From NCBI RefSeq assembly GCF_900116405.1, contig NZ_FPAQ01000020.1:1-64000 (forward strand): DNA of 64,000 nt, read 5' to 3'. The notes beneath the pieces were generated by a model, which made no database searches, was not told where the DNA came from, and worked only from the letters and a program-made list of their open reading frames with translations. The translations under genes were made by a program, and so were the position numbers. This document shows, in pieces, positions 1 to 11,814 of the stretch. The stretch's first letter is position 1; every line of letters begins with the position of its first letter. Source of the DNA: Halomonas saccharevitans. GTDB lineage: Bacteria; Pseudomonadota; Gammaproteobacteria; Pseudomonadales; Halomonadaceae.

Positions 1-337
1 CTTCCTGTGGGCCCTCGCCTGCGAGGCAATGGGCAAGCCACACGGCAGCCGGGCCACGACATGACGGCAGTGTCCCAGTGCCTGCGGGTCAGGGAGCGTC
101 GGGCCGGTAGGAGAACCCCTGGCGGTCCTATGAGGCTCCCGCCCTCCGGGGCAGGGTGACCCTCGAGCGTAGAGCAGGGTAGCTCCGCGACGAAGTGATG
201 ACAGGTCGGTACCCAACCCACGAATACCAGAGAGATCCACCGTCGCTGATAGCCCCTCGCTTCCTGACCCGTAGGCATTGAGGACAACCGCATGCACTGA
301 AGAGACAACCGAGCCCTTGACAGGTCAATCCATACCA
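1..337 (-). mobile_element. Probable noncoding end of an IS110-type insertion element, cut by the window edge
   Basis: No convincing protein is encoded here. Read on the minus strand, the segment ends at the window edge with an AGGAAG Shine-Dalgarno-like string, as if a gene (a transposase would fit) starts just outside. The core holds a long helix: GCGACG at 187-192 plus GTG at 195-197 pairs with CAC plus CGTCGC at 238-246, enclosing about 40 nt. Two strings in that loop recur in the same order near the right edge: TGACAGGTC (199-207 and 318-326) and ATACCAG (224-230 and 332-338). The right edge abuts a truncated copy of a repeat found intact elsewhere in the window. IS110 elements are known to carry a structured guide RNA in a noncoding end. 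The assignment is inference; the transposase is not visible. Confidence 0.4.
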
Positions 338-386
338 GGACCTCCTTTACGGCCTATCCCCGGCGCCGCTTGCCTCGGTGGTGCAC
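338..386 (-). repeat. Truncated copy A of a dispersed intergenic repeat, downstream of ald
   Basis: On the minus strand this starts shortly after the ald stop codon and contains GCGCCGGGGATAGGCC followed by a GGTCC end. The same block occurs at 35685-35710 (minus) and, with small changes, at 19421-19452 (plus). Unlike those copies, the second half (hairpin and the conserved TAGCGCCCAGGGA string) is missing and is replaced by the IS-like segment at 1-337. That suggests insertion into or beside the repeat. Confidence 0.55.
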
Positions 387-395
387 GCAGAGGCA

Positions 396-1511
396 TCAGC
401 CCAACAGCTTATCTGGCGCGATGTACTCCAGTCCAAAAGCCTCGGCTACCGCCTGGTAGGTGACCTGGCCGTCATGGACGTTGAGGCCGGCGGTAAAGTG
501 CGGGTCGTCGGCCAGGGCCTGCCGCCAGCCCTTGTCGGCCAGCGCCCGCACGAACGGCAGGGTGGCGTTGGTCAGCGCCTGGGTGGAGGTGCGCGCCACG
601 GCGCCGGGCATGTTGGCCACGCAGTAGTGCACGACGCCATCGACGATATAGGTCGGCTCGGCGTGGGTGGTGGGCCGGCTGGTCTCGAAGCAGCCGCCCT
701 GGTCGATGGCCACGTCCACCAGCACGCTGCCCGGCTTCATCTCGGCAAGCATCTCGCGGGTGATCAGCTTGGGCGCGGCGGCGCCGGGAATCAGCACGGC
801 ACCGACGATCAGGTCGCACTCGCGCACCGCCTCGTCGATGGCGTCGGCGGTGGAGAAGACGGTCTTCATGCGCCCCTGGTAGCGGTCGTCCAGGGTCTCG
901 AGGCGCGGGATGGAGGTGTCGAGCACCGTGACCTCGGCGCCCAGGCCCAGCGCCATGCGGGCGGCGTTCTCGCCCACCACGCCGCCGCCGATCACGGCCA
1001 CCTTGGCCGGGGCTACGCCGGGCACGCCGGGCAGCAGCACGCCGGCCCCGCCCTGAGCCTTCTCCAGGCTGTGGGCGCCCGCCTGCACGGCCATGCGGCC
1101 GGCTACGGTGCTCATCGGCGCCAGCAGCGGCAGCCCGCCCTGACGATCGGTGACGGTCTCGTAGGCGATACAGGTGGCGCCGCTCTCCATGAGGCCGCGG
1201 GTCAGCGTCTCCTCGGCGGCCAGATGCAGGTAGGTGAAGAGCGTCTGGCCCTTGGCGAGCCGGGCGACCTCCTCGGCCTGGGGCTCCTTGACCTTGAGGA
1301 TCAGCTCGGCCTCGCCCCAAACCTTCGCCACATCGGCCTCGAGGCGAGCCCCGGCGGCCTCATAGGCGGCGTCATGGAAGCCGGCGCCCTCGCCGGCCCC
1401 GGCCTGCACGGTGACCGCATGGCCACGGCCGACAAGCTCCCGGGCCCCCGAGGGGGTGAGGGCGACGCGGTACTCGTGGTTCTTGATTTCCTTGGGCACG
1501 GCGATCTGCAT
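396..1511 (-). CDS. ald: Alanine dehydrogenase
   Basis: NAD-dependent alanine dehydrogenase (L-alanine to pyruvate and ammonia), a cytoplasmic enzyme of alanine catabolism. The 371-residue length is exactly that of the family. The N-terminus [18 protein letters not shown] is the classic opening, and the Rossmann stretch [20 protein letters not shown] binds NAD. Downstream lies the family segment [17 protein letters not shown]. The ATG at 1511 was chosen over in-frame upstream codons because it is preceded by AGGAGC and matches the family start. It stands alone on the minus strand, about 225 bases from its upstream neighbour, with a truncated repeat directly after its stop. No nearby regulator is visible. 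Confidence 0.95.
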   Translation of the reverse strand: MQIAVPKEIKNHEYRVALTPSGARELVGRGHAVTVQAGAGEGAGFHDAAYEAAGARLEADVAKVWGEAELILKVKEPQAEEVARLAKGQTLFTYLHLAAEETLTRGLMESGATCIAYETVTDRQGGLPLLAPMSTVAGRMAVQAGAHSLEKAQGGAGVLLPGVPGVAPAKVAVIGGGVVGENAARMALGLGAEVTVLDTSIPRLETLDDRYQGRMKTVFSTADAIDEAVRECDLIVGAVLIPGAAAPKLITREMLAEMKPGSVLVDVAIDQGGCFETSRPTTHAEPTYIVDGVVHYCVANMPGAVARTSTQALTNATLPFVRALADKGWRQALADDPHFTAGLNVHDGQVTYQAVAEAFGLEYIAPDKLLG

Positions 1512-1737
1512 GGCACGCTCCTGCGTTGGGTGACGGAATCGGTGTTCCCCCATTACAGCACAGGCAGTCGATACACGAAGAGTCCACGCAAAAGAACAAA
1601 AAGGATGAGTAGACACCGGCTTTTTCACCGGAAAATCTTCTAGGAGAGAAGGCGTCTACAGAAAACCCTGTGGCCAGGGCCGAGCGGCAGTGACGATCAC
1701 GCGGAGAGACGGGCATCTTCCCTGCCCGCGTGACGCG

Positions 1738-2064
1738 CTAGTCCCATCCCTCCCGGGTGGCACCGCAGTGCCAGCAGGTATCGAAGGCGCCCTCGAGGCG
1801 CTCGCCGCAACCGGTACAGGTCCAGGCCGGGCGCTCGCTTCCCCCATGGAGGGTCTGGCGGATCAACGCCTCGGCCCGCTCGCGGTTGTGGGCCGCCACC
1901 CAGACCTCCGGCTCGCACTCGCCCAGCGGCAATTCGCCGGCGCCGCCGCCCAGGGTCAGGTTGCGCAGCGCCACCGGGATGCCGGCCGCGGTCAGCACGT
2001 TATGCACGTGACTGACCAGCAGCGCATTGGAATGGGCGAAGGCGCGAACGTAGCCGGGCACCAT
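1738..2064 (-). CDS. DUF2007-type protein with C-terminal zinc ribbon
   Basis: Small 108-residue protein. Residues 1-70 resemble the DUF2007 (putative signal-transducing) domain: SNALLVSHVHNVLTAAGIPV is the usual first helix and VWVAAHNRERAEALI the second half. The C-terminus has two Cys pairs, CTGCGERLEGAFDTCWHC, typical of a zinc ribbon. The gene starts 6 bases after the rlmI stop codon, so it is probably co-transcribed with mutM and rlmI. Its biochemical role is not known; involvement in rRNA modification or repair would only be a guess from the neighbours. Confidence 0.8.
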   Translation of the reverse strand: MVPGYVRAFAHSNALLVSHVHNVLTAAGIPVALRNLTLGGGAGELPLGECEPEVWVAAHNRERAEALIRQTLHGGSERPAWTCTGCGERLEGAFDTCWHCGATREGWD

Positions 2065-2070
2065 CGCGAG

Positions 2071-3264
2071 CTAGTCCCGGAAGACGCGCACGCCCAGGGC
2101 CTTCAGGTAGGCGGTCTCGGGGATCGCCGGATGCACCGGATGATCCGGCCCCTGATGGCCCTGGAAGAGAATCTGGCCCTGGCGGTCCTGATGGCGCACC
2201 GCGCCGCGCACCACGTCCACCAGGCGCTCCGGCGCCAGGTGCATGGAGCACGAGGCCGAGAGCAGCAGGCCGTCGCGGCCGAGCAGGCGCATCGCCTCGC
2301 GGTTGAGCTTGCCGTAGGCACGCTCGCCGTTGGGGATGTCCTTGCGCTTGCGGATGAAGGCCGGCGGGTCGAGGATCACCACGTCGAACTCCTCTCCCTC
2401 GGCCTTGAGGGCGGCGAGCACCTCGAAGGCATCGCCTTCGCCCACCGACACCTGCTCATGCAGGCCGTTGAGGGTGGCGTTCTCGGCGACCCGCTCGAGG
2501 GCCGCGCCGGAGGCATCCACGCAGAGCACTTCGCTGGCACCGCTGGCCGCGGCCTGCACGCCCCAGCCGCCGATGTAGCTGAACAGGTCGAGCACTCGCT
2601 TGCCGCCGACCAGGCCATTGAGCCAGGTGCGGTTGACCCGGTGATCATAGAACCAGCCGGTCTTCTGGCCATCGAGCACCGGCACGACGAAGCGCACGCC
2701 GTTCTCCTCCAGCAGCACCTGGTCGGGCAGCTCGCCCTTCACCACCTCAATGTTCGCCCCGAGGCCCTCCTGGCGACGCCCGCTGGTGTCGTTACGGAAC
2801 ACCACGGCCGCCGGCGAGAGCACCTTGTCCAGGGCATCCAGCAGCTCGTCGGCTACGGCCTGCATGCCGGCGGTGTTGAGCTGGACCACGACGACGTCGC
2901 CGAAGCGGTCGATGATCAGTCCCGGCAACAGGTCCCCCTCGCCGTGCACCAGGCGGTAGAAAGGCTTGTCGAAGAGCCGCTGGCGCAGGGCCAGCGCCTG
3001 GTTCAGGCGGTGCACCAGCAGCGAGCGGTCGAGCTCCTGCTTGGGATCGCGGGAGACCATCCGCGCGCAAATCAGCGAGTGCGGATTGACGTAGGCCACG
3101 CCCATGCCCTTGCCGTTGGCCGCCTCGACCACCACCTGCGTGCCGGGAACGATGTCCTTGAGTGGCGTGGCCTGGATGTCGATCTCGTTGGAGTAGAGCC
3201 ACAGGTGGCCGGCCTTGAGGCGACGGTCGGCATTCTTCTTCAGGCGCAGGGTGTGCTGGGTCAT
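2071..3264 (-). CDS. rlmI: 23S rRNA m5C1962 methyltransferase (RlmI family)
   Basis: SAM-dependent rRNA cytosine-C5 methyltransferase of the RlmI/YccW family, 397 residues (E. coli RlmI 396). An N-terminal PUA domain (LRLKKNADRRLKAGHLWLYSN) is followed by a Rossmann methyltransferase. Motif I is VLDLFSYIGGWGVQAA, motif IV DPPAFIRK, and the SCS motif carries the catalytic Cys. The ATG at 3264 gives the standard MTQHTLRLKK start; an in-frame extension upstream overlaps mutM and is unlikely. It sits between mutM (31 bases upstream) and a DUF2007 gene (6 bases downstream), all on the minus strand. Family is clear; the target base is by family. Confidence 0.9.
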   Translation of the reverse strand: MTQHTLRLKKNADRRLKAGHLWLYSNEIDIQATPLKDIVPGTQVVVEAANGKGMGVAYVNPHSLICARMVSRDPKQELDRSLLVHRLNQALALRQRLFDKPFYRLVHGEGDLLPGLIIDRFGDVVVVQLNTAGMQAVADELLDALDKVLSPAAVVFRNDTSGRRQEGLGANIEVVKGELPDQVLLEENGVRFVVPVLDGQKTGWFYDHRVNRTWLNGLVGGKRVLDLFSYIGGWGVQAAASGASEVLCVDASGAALERVAENATLNGLHEQVSVGEGDAFEVLAALKAEGEEFDVVILDPPAFIRKRKDIPNGERAYGKLNREAMRLLGRDGLLLSASCSMHLAPERLVDVVRGAVRHQDRQGQILFQGHQGPDHPVHPAIPETAYLKALGVRVFRD

Positions 3265-3295
3265 GAGGGGTCTCGCAAGGGAAAGAGGGGATCGA

Positions 3296-4132
3296 TCAGG
3301 TCTGGCACTGGCCGCAGAACACGCTGGCACGCTGCCCCAGGGTCACCAGGCGCAGCTCGGCGCCGCAGCGTCGGCAGGGCTCGCCGTCGCGACCGTAGAC
3401 GTTGAGGCGCTGCTTGAAGTAGCCGGGCTCGCCGGTGCCGCCGACGAAGTCGCGCAGGGTGGTACCGCCCTGGGTGATGGCGGCCGCCAGCACCTCGCGA
3501 ACTGCCGCGGCGAGGCGGTCGAAGCGCTTCCGGGAGATACGCCCGGCGGCCCGGCGCGGGTCGATGCCGGCCAGGAACAGCGCCTCGGCGGCGTAGATGT
3601 TGCCCACCCCCACCACCACGGCGTTGTCCATCAGGAAGGGCTTCACCGCGAGGCGCCGACGGCGGGACAGGTCGAAGAGCCGGCCACCGTCGAAGGCGTC
3701 GGAGAGCGGCTCCGGCCCCAGCCGGGCGAGCCGCGGGTCCGCTGTCGAGTCCTCGGCGAGCCAGTCGACGAAGCCGAAGCGGCGCGGATCGTGATAGCGC
3801 AGGATGCCGCCATCGTCGAGCACCAGATCGATGTGGTCATGCTTCTTCGGCAGCTCGCCGAGGCGGGCGAGCCGCAGGCTGCCGGACATGCCCAGGTGCC
3901 AGAGCAGGGTGCCCACCGAGTCGCCAGACTCCGAATCCACCAGCGGCACCAGCAGGTACTTGGCGCGGCGCGAGAGAGCGCCGATCCGCGCCCCGACCAG
4001 GCGCTCGACCATATCCACCGGCACCGGTACGCGCAGGCGGGCCTGGCGGACGATCACCTCGGTGATCTGCCGGCCCTCCACGTGGGGCGCGATGCCGCGG
4101 CGGGTGGTCTCGACTTCGGGCAGCTCAGGCAT
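3296..4132 (-). CDS. mutM: Formamidopyrimidine-DNA glycosylase MutM (Fpg)
   Basis: Bifunctional DNA glycosylase/AP lyase that removes 8-oxoguanine and formamidopyrimidines. The mature N-terminus [20 protein letters not shown] supplies the catalytic Pro2 and Glu3. HLGMSGSL is the conserved inner segment, and the C-terminal zinc finger is CRRCGAEL...CGQC. Length 278 residues is normal. The ATG at 4132 is required to place Pro at position 2; the upstream in-frame codon would bury it. Gene order radC-rpmB-rpmG-mutM is the same as in E. coli, with rlmI following here. Confidence 0.96.
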   Translation of the reverse strand: MPELPEVETTRRGIAPHVEGRQITEVIVRQARLRVPVPVDMVERLVGARIGALSRRAKYLLVPLVDSESGDSVGTLLWHLGMSGSLRLARLGELPKKHDHIDLVLDDGGILRYHDPRRFGFVDWLAEDSTADPRLARLGPEPLSDAFDGGRLFDLSRRRRLAVKPFLMDNAVVVGVGNIYAAEALFLAGIDPRRAAGRISRKRFDRLAAAVREVLAAAITQGGTTLRDFVGGTGEPGYFKQRLNVYGRDGEPCRRCGAELRLVTLGQRASVFCGQCQT

Positions 4133-4226
4133 GGTCTCGTCCGGAGAAGCGAGGATACGCAAGAACCCGACCATCGGGCCGGGTTCAGGCTGACAGGCTC
4201 GTACCTGCGGCGGAAGCGACCAAGTC

Positions 4227-4382
4227 TTACTTGATCTTGCCTTCCTTGTACATCACGTGCTTGCGGATCGTCGGATCAAACATCTTCTTCTCGAGTTTGT
4301 CCGGAGTGTTCCGCTTGTTCTTGTCGGTGGTGTAGAAGTGGCCGGTACCGGCACTGGAAATCATTCTGATCTTGTCACGCAT
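4227..4382 (-). CDS. rpmG: 50S ribosomal protein L33
   Basis: 51-residue ribosomal protein with the family string [20 protein letters not shown] and the ending [10 protein letters not shown]. It contains no cysteines, so it is the zinc-independent (C-minus) form, as in E. coli L33. The start ATG at 4382 follows a GGGGAG ribosome binding site. It lies 24 bases after rpmB and is surely co-transcribed with it from the promoter near 4754-4782. Confidence 0.95.
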   Translation of the reverse strand: MRDKIRMISSAGTGHFYTTDKNKRNTPDKLEKKMFDPTIRKHVMYKEGKIK

Positions 4383-4406
4383 GACGTGTCTCCCCTGGTG
4401 GAACGC

Positions 4407-4643
4407 TTAGACGGCTTCGCCGCGCTTGCGAATGTCGCCGAGCACCGCCTCGATGCCCTTCTTGTCGATGATGCGCATGCCCTTGGAGGAGACGCGCAGC
4501 TTGACGAAGCGCTTCTCGGACTCCACCCAGAAACGGTGGGAATGCAGATTCGGCACGAAACGACGGCGAGTCTTGCGCTGGGAGTGTGAAACGTTGTTAC
4601 CAGTCACCGGGCGCTTGCCGGTAACCTGACATACTTTGGACAT
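4407..4643 (-). CDS. rpmB: 50S ribosomal protein L28
   Basis: 78-residue ribosomal protein: [20 protein letters not shown] is the diagnostic N-terminus and [20 protein letters not shown] the C-terminal part. The ATG at 4643 has GGAGGC eight bases upstream and was chosen over an in-frame ATG four codons earlier. First gene of the rpmB-rpmG unit. Confidence 0.96.
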   Translation of the reverse strand: MSKVCQVTGKRPVTGNNVSHSQRKTRRRFVPNLHSHRFWVESEKRFVKLRVSSKGMRIIDKKGIEAVLGDIRKRGEAV

Positions 4644-4753
4644 GAGAGCCTCCAACCGCTTGGCCAGGTGTATAGACCTGAGTGTTCAAAACCTGTCGGG
4701 CAAACCGGGACGACCCCGTTGTCATTTGACCCAAGGGAATTCAAAGGCTGCAC

Positions 4754-4782
4754 TTTATACCAGAGACCGCCACAGTCGGCAA
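4754..4782 (-). promoter_or_regulatory. Sigma70-type promoter for rpmB-rpmG
   Basis: On the minus strand: -35 TTGCCG (4782-4777), 17-bp spacer, -10 TATAAA (4759-4754). It would give a leader of about 100 nt before rpmB. The surrounding 4644-4950 gap between rpmB and radC holds no other gene that I can support. Confidence 0.7.
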
Positions 4783-4950
4783 GCGACGCGGCGATGATCC
4801 GATGAGGGCGTGGCATGGCCTCGCGACACCCAGGGTGGCGCGGCATACGGCGATGACAGGCGGGACCCGTACCAAAGGGCCCAGCGCAACCGGTGCGGCA
4901 TTATAGCGGCCCGCGCGCATTTTTCCTATCACGATCCTGGCTTATCCCCA

Positions 4951-5625
4951 TCACAGCCAGCCTCGCTCGGCGAAGGAGACCACCTCCCCATCCCCGACCA
5001 CGAAATGGTCCAGCACGCGAATCTCGAACAGCGAGAGCGCCTCGCGCAGCCGCTCGGTGATGCGCCGGTCGGCATCGGAAGGCTCGGCCACACCGGAGGG
5101 ATGGTTGTGCGCGAAGATCACCGCCCCGGCGCCCAGCGCCAGGGCACGACGAGCCACCTCGCGGGGATAGACCGAGGCGCTGTCCAGGGTGCCGCGAAAC
5201 AGCGACTCGTAGCGGATCACCCGATGCTGGCTGTCGAGGAAGAGCGCGGCGAACTCCTCATGGCCGAGATGGCGAAGCTTCGCGGCGAGGTAGGCGCGCA
5301 CCAGCGTGGGCGACGTCAGGGCGTGCCCGCGCTCGAGCTGGCTCGCGAGGTGGCGCCGCGACAGCTCCAGGGTGGCCTGGAGCTGCACGAAGGTGGCCGT
5401 GCCGATGCCGCGCTCTGCGCAGAAGCGCGCCTGGTCGGCCTCGAGCAGCGGCCGCAGGCCGCCGAAGGACGTCAGCAGGTCGCGCGCCAGATCCACCGCC
5501 GAGCGTCCCGCCACCCCCACACGCAAAAATATTGCCAGAAGCTCAGCATCGGAGAGCGCCTCCACGCCGAGTGCCAGCAGCTTCTCTCTAGGACGCTCCC
5601 CTTCCGGCCAGTCGCGAATCGACAT
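4951..5625 (-). CDS. radC: RadC family protein (JAB/MPN domain)
   Basis: 224 residues. The N-terminal helix-hairpin-helix-like part ([15 protein letters not shown]) and the C-terminal JAMM metal site [14 protein letters not shown] are both intact. The start [17 protein letters not shown] is the usual RadC opening, preceded by GGGAGG. RadC was named for a DNA repair phenotype that was later questioned; the metalloprotease-like fold is clear but the substrate is not. It is divergent from coaBC and next to rpmB, the same order as in E. coli. Confidence 0.92.
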   Translation of the reverse strand: MSIRDWPEGERPREKLLALGVEALSDAELLAIFLRVGVAGRSAVDLARDLLTSFGGLRPLLEADQARFCAERGIGTATFVQLQATLELSRRHLASQLERGHALTSPTLVRAYLAAKLRHLGHEEFAALFLDSQHRVIRYESLFRGTLDSASVYPREVARRALALGAGAVIFAHNHPSGVAEPSDADRRITERLREALSLFEIRVLDHFVVGDGEVVSFAERGWL

Positions 5626-5736
5626 CTCGGCCTCCCTGCCCGACGTTCGTGTGTATCAGTGTAGTCGGGCCAGCGGCTACGCAAGGTCGGGCGCCGATGG
5701 TAAGGTATGAGGCCCGATTCCCGCTCGGATATCACC

Positions 5737-7101
5737 ATGTCTACACTGCCCGGTCCACGGCGCAGCGGCCGCCCGAATGCGGGCCGCCCAAATGCGGGCC
5801 ACCGCACACTGCTCGGCATCAGTGCCGGCATCGCCGCCTACAAGAGCGCCCAGCTCGCCCGCCTGCTCAAGCAGGCGGGCTGCGAGGTACGCGTGGTCAT
5901 GACCGAGGGCGCCCAGGCCTTCATCACGCCGCTGACGCTGCAGGCACTGACCGGCGAGCCGGTGCGCACCTCGCTGCTCGACCCTGAGGCCGAGGCCGGC
6001 ATGGGCCACATCGAGCTGGCTCGCTGGGCCGACACCATCCTGATCGCCCCAGCGACCGCCGACCTGATGGCGCGCCTCGCCCAGGGCCTCGCGAACGACC
6101 TGCTGACCACGCTGTGCCTGGCGAGCGACGCCGAGATGGTGATGGCCCCGGCGATGAACCAGGCCATGTGGCGCCATCCCGCCACCCTGCGCAACGCCGA
6201 CCGGCTCGCCCAGGACGGCTGGCGCCTGCTGGGGCCGGACAGCGGCGACCAAGCCTGCGGCGACGTGGGGCCGGGGCGCATGTGGGAGCCCGAAGCGATC
6301 GTCGAGGCGCTGCTGTCTATGGCGCCCAAAGCCGCGCCAGCTAAGGCGCCCGACGCCGCGACAGCCATGGCGCCCGAGGCCTTGCCCTTCTCCGTGACGC
6401 CCAACGCCGCGCCCGCCGAGGCGCGCGAGGCCGACGGCCTGACCGTGACCATCACCGCCGGCCCCACCCGGGAGGCGCTGGACCCGGTGCGCTACCTCTC
6501 CAACCACAGCTCCGGCAAGATGGGCTTCGCCCTGGCCGCCGCCGCGGCTTCGCTCGGCGCCCGGGTGCGGCTGATCAGCGGCCCGGTGACCCTGCCCACC
6601 CCCGAGGGCGTGGAGCGCATCGATGTGGAGAGCGCCCGGGAAATGCATGAGGCCGCCCAGCGGCTGGCGCCCGACAGCGATCTCTTCATCGGCTGCGCCG
6701 CCGTGGCCGACTACCGCGCCGCGACGGCCGCCGAGCACAAGATCAAGAAGGTCGACGGCGAGGACGGCCTCACCCTGCGCCTGGTCAAGAACCCGGATAT
6801 CATCGCCGCGGTGGCAGCCCTGGCGGATCGCCCCTTCGTGGTGGGTTTCGCCGCCGAGACCCGCGACCTCGAGGCCTATGCCCGGGACAAGCTGACCCGC
6901 AAGGGGCTGGACATGATCGTCGCCAACGACGTTTCCGACCCCGAGATCGGCTTCGGCACCGATCACAACGCCGCCCTGCTGCTGTGGCGCGACGGCCAGG
7001 CCGAGGGCCGCGAGGCGCTCTCGCCCCAACCCAAGGCCCGCCTCGCCCTGGCGGTGATGCGCCGCGCCCTGGCCTGCCTGACGGCCCGACATACCCCCTG
7101 A
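5737..7101 (+). CDS. coaBC: Bifunctional phosphopantothenoylcysteine decarboxylase / phosphopantothenate-cysteine ligase
   Basis: Two consecutive steps of coenzyme A synthesis. The N-terminal CoaC flavoprotein half has [20 protein letters not shown], the catalytic His in [11 protein letters not shown], the PAMNQAMW substrate clamp and the Cys of GDQACGD. The C-terminal CoaB half has [24 protein letters not shown] (interrupted here by family variation only) and the KIKK lysines. An Ala/Pro-rich linker of about 35 residues joins the halves and is longer than usual. An ATG at 5707 is also in frame; 5737 is preferred because 5700-5707 looks promoter-like. Near the N-terminus GRPNA is duplicated by a short DNA tandem repeat at about 5768-5800. 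Confidence 0.93.
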   Translation: MSTLPGPRRSGRPNAGRPNAGHRTLLGISAGIAAYKSAQLARLLKQAGCEVRVVMTEGAQAFITPLTLQALTGEPVRTSLLDPEAEAGMGHIELARWADTILIAPATADLMARLAQGLANDLLTTLCLASDAEMVMAPAMNQAMWRHPATLRNADRLAQDGWRLLGPDSGDQACGDVGPGRMWEPEAIVEALLSMAPKAAPAKAPDAATAMAPEALPFSVTPNAAPAEAREADGLTVTITAGPTREALDPVRYLSNHSSGKMGFALAAAAASLGARVRLISGPVTLPTPEGVERIDVESAREMHEAAQRLAPDSDLFIGCAAVADYRAATAAEHKIKKVDGEDGLTLRLVKNPDIIAAVAALADRPFVVGFAAETRDLEAYARDKLTRKGLDMIVANDVSDPEIGFGTDHNAALLLWRDGQAEGREALSPQPKARLALAVMRRALACLTARHTP

Positions 7102-7123
7102 CACCGCATCCCGAGGAGCCCCG

Positions 7124-7606
7124 ATGTCTCTCGCCCCAGAACGCCCGCGTCTCGCCGTCAAGCTACTCGACGAGCGCCTGCGCGACGTGATGCCCCGCTA
7201 TGCCACCGACGGCTCCGCCGGCATGGACCTGCACGCCCTGCTCGACGCCCCGCTGACCCTGGCGCCCGGCCAGTGCGAGCTGATTCGCACCGGGCTCGCC
7301 ATCCACATCGCCGATCCGGGCCTCGCCGGGATGATCCTGCCCCGCTCGGGCCTGGGCCATAAGCACGGCATAGTGCTGGGCAACCTGGTCGGCCTGATCG
7401 ATTCCGACTACCAGGGCGAGCTGATGATCTCCACCTGGAACCGTGGCGACGCGCCCTTCATCATCGAGCCCTTCGAGCGGCTGGCCCAGTACGTGCTCGT
7501 GCCCGTGGTGCAGGCCGAACTCGAGATCGTCGACGACTTCGACGGAAGCCTTCGCGGCGACGGCCAACGTGGCACCGGCGGCTTCGGCAGCTCGGGCCGG
7601 CACTGA
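7124..7606 (+). CDS. dut: dUTP diphosphatase
   Basis: Trimeric dUTPase, dUTP to dUMP and pyrophosphate, keeping uracil out of DNA and supplying dTMP synthesis. All five motifs are present: [37 protein letters not shown] and the C-terminal [10 protein letters not shown] arm. 160 residues. GAGGAG precedes the ATG at 7124. It follows coaBC by 22 bases, the conserved coaBC-dut pair of gammaproteobacteria. Confidence 0.96.
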   Translation: MSLAPERPRLAVKLLDERLRDVMPRYATDGSAGMDLHALLDAPLTLAPGQCELIRTGLAIHIADPGLAGMILPRSGLGHKHGIVLGNLVGLIDSDYQGELMISTWNRGDAPFIIEPFERLAQYVLVPVVQAELEIVDDFDGSLRGDGQRGTGGFGSSGRH

Positions 7607-7637
7607 GCCCCTCGCACCCCCACAACGGATGGACCCC

Positions 7638-10018
<2,381 letters not shown>

Positions 10019-10042
10019 ACGCCGGCGACCCGATCCCTGTGA

Positions 10043-10066
10043 GCCGGCCCCAGAAGCCGGCCCTAC
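10043..10066. repeat. REP-like hairpin between argB and slmA
   Basis: Two GCCGGC palindromes (10043-10048 and 10056-10061) separated by 7 bases, followed on the right by CCTACGAG, resemble the GTAGGGCCGGCTT-type extragenic palindromes of gammaproteobacteria. Only one unit is present here. It may act as a transcript-stabilising stem for argB. Confidence 0.4.
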
Positions 10067-10123
10067 GAGCTGAGCCACGCAGAGGGCCAGCCCGATCCAC
10101 CCGACCGATAAGAATATAACGAC

Positions 10124-10735
10124 ATGACGCAGGCAACCTACACCCCCAGCCGCCGCGAGCAGATCCTGCAGGGCCTGGCGCTGATGCTGGAGGAAGACAG
10201 CGGCAAGCGCATCACCGTGGCCGCGCTGGCCCGCCAGGTCGGCGTCTCGGAGGCGGCGCTCTATCGCCACTTCCCGAGCAAGGCGCGGATGTTCGAGGGC
10301 CTGATCGAGTTCATCGAAGAGAGCCTCTTCGAGCGCATCGGCCGAATCCTCGACGAGGTACCCGAGGCGGTGCCACGCTGCGGCCAGATCCTCACCCTGG
10401 TGCTGGCCTTCGCCGAGAAGAACCCCGGCCTCTCGCGCCTGCTCGGCGGCGACGCCCTGACCGGCGAGACGGCCCGGCTGCGCCTTCGCATCCATCAGCT
10501 CTTCGAGCGCCTGGAGACCCAGCTCAAGCAGGTGCTGCGCGAGGCCGAACTGCGCGAGGGGCGCCGCCCCGCCCTGCCGGTCTCCGCCGCCGCCAACCTG
10601 ATGCTGGCCCAGCTCGAGGGGCAGATCTCGCGCTACGTGCGCAGCGACTTCCGTCACCGCCCCACCGAACACTGGGACGACCAGTGGCCGCTGCTCTCGG
10701 CACAGCTGCTGCACCCCGCGACCCAGACGGCCTGA
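10124..10735 (+). CDS. slmA: Nucleoid occlusion factor SlmA
   Basis: TetR-fold DNA-binding protein that blocks FtsZ assembly over the nucleoid. 203 residues (E. coli 198). The helix-turn-helix is [24 protein letters not shown] with the SlmA-typical [14 protein letters not shown] before it. C-terminal ligand-like domain includes [20 protein letters not shown]. It ends the coaBC-dut-algC-argB cluster, its conserved position. About 100 bases separate it from argB, so it may have its own promoter. Confidence 0.93.
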   Translation: MTQATYTPSRREQILQGLALMLEEDSGKRITVAALARQVGVSEAALYRHFPSKARMFEGLIEFIEESLFERIGRILDEVPEAVPRCGQILTLVLAFAEKNPGLSRLLGGDALTGETARLRLRIHQLFERLETQLKQVLREAELREGRRPALPVSAAANLMLAQLEGQISRYVRSDFRHRPTEHWDDQWPLLSAQLLHPATQTA

Positions 10736-10765
10736 CCCACCACCGGAAACCCTCGCGGTAAACGC

Positions 10766-10796
10766 ACGAAGCCCCGGCCAATGGCCGGGGCTTCGT
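10766..10796. terminator. Bidirectional terminator between slmA and rpoH
   Basis: A near-perfect hairpin, arms CGAAGCCCCGGCC and GGCCGGGGCTTCG with a 3-4 nt loop, lies between convergent slmA and rpoH. It can serve both strands, although neither side has a strong U tract. Confidence 0.8.
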
Positions 10797-10828
10797 CGCT
10801 GGGCTCGAAGGCGAGAGCCGGGCGGGAA

Positions 10829-11695
10829 TCAGGCCGCCAGGGCGTCGCCGATCTGCAGGCGGATCTTCTTCATGGCGTTCTTCTCGAGCTGGCGGATGCG
10901 CTCGGCGGAGACGCCGTAGACGTCGGCCAGCTCGTGCAGGGTGGCCTTGCCATCGCCGAGCCAGCGCTGCTGCAGGATGTCCCGCGAGCGCTCATCGAGG
11001 GCCGCGAGGGCCGTCTGCAGGCGCTGGGTGGCGTCCTGCTCCCAGTCGCTGTCCTCGAGCTGGGTAGCCGGATCGGCACTGGCGTCGTCGAGAAAGTGCA
11101 CCGGCGCCTGGTAGGCGGACTCGTCGTCCTCGCCGGGCGAGGCGTCGAAGCCGGCGTCGTGGGCCGACAGGCGCCCTTCCATCTCGCGCACCACCTCCGG
11201 CTTGACGTCGAGGTCCTTGGCGATCGCCTCGACCTCGTCGGTGTTCAGCCAGGCCAGGCGCTTCTTGGCGCCGCGCAGGTTGAAGAACAGCTTGCGCTGG
11301 GCCTTGGTGGTGGCGATCTTGACGATCCGCCAGTTGCGCAGCACGAACTCGTGAATCTCGGCCTTGATCCAGTGCACGGCGAAGGAGACCAGCCGCACGC
11401 CCTGGTGGGGGTCGAAGCGCTTGACGGCCTTCATCAGGCCGACGTTGCCCTCCTGGATCAGGTCCGCCTGAGGCAGGCCATAGCCGGAGTAACTGCGGGC
11501 GATATAGACGACGAAGCGCAGATGCGACAGCACCAGACGGCGAGCCGCCTCCAGATCACCCTCGTCGTGAAGCCGGAAGGCGAGGTCGCGCTCCTCTTCG
11601 ACGGTCAGCATGGGGATGCCGTTGACCGCCTGGATGTAGCCGTTCAGGTCGTGACCCGGTGAGAGCTGCCCCACCGGCAGAAGACTGGTGCTCAT
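10829..11695 (-). CDS. rpoH: RNA polymerase sigma factor RpoH (sigma32)
   Basis: Heat-shock sigma factor, 288 residues. Region 2 contains [19 protein letters not shown] and the promoter-melting segment; the RpoH box is [15 protein letters not shown], close to the usual QRKLFFNLR; region 4 has the [22 protein letters not shown]. The ATG at 11695 has GGAG upstream and gives the usual short N-terminus; the 9-residue upstream extension is unlikely. It lies after ftsX with about 120 bases between, the standard ftsY-ftsE-ftsX-rpoH arrangement. Control at translation by an mRNA thermometer is known for the family but was not modelled here. Confidence 0.96.
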   Translation of the reverse strand: MSTSLLPVGQLSPGHDLNGYIQAVNGIPMLTVEEERDLAFRLHDEGDLEAARRLVLSHLRFVVYIARSYSGYGLPQADLIQEGNVGLMKAVKRFDPHQGVRLVSFAVHWIKAEIHEFVLRNWRIVKIATTKAQRKLFFNLRGAKKRLAWLNTDEVEAIAKDLDVKPEVVREMEGRLSAHDAGFDASPGEDDESAYQAPVHFLDDASADPATQLEDSDWEQDATQRLQTALAALDERSRDILQQRWLGDGKATLHELADVYGVSAERIRQLEKNAMKKIRLQIGDALAA

Positions 11696-11814
11696 GTGCA
11701 GGTTGTCTCCTTCGAAGCCCATAATGCTGTTCGTGATCGCTGACTAAGACGATAAAGGCCGTTGAAAGTTCCGGATGTGCTCGCATATAGCGAGATATCA
11801 TCCGACTGCTTGCC

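Noticed and set aside
1-337. RNase P RNA or tmRNA gene
   Set aside because: The strings were compared from memory with the conserved cores of both RNAs and did not match; no tRNA-like end or P4 helix was seen.
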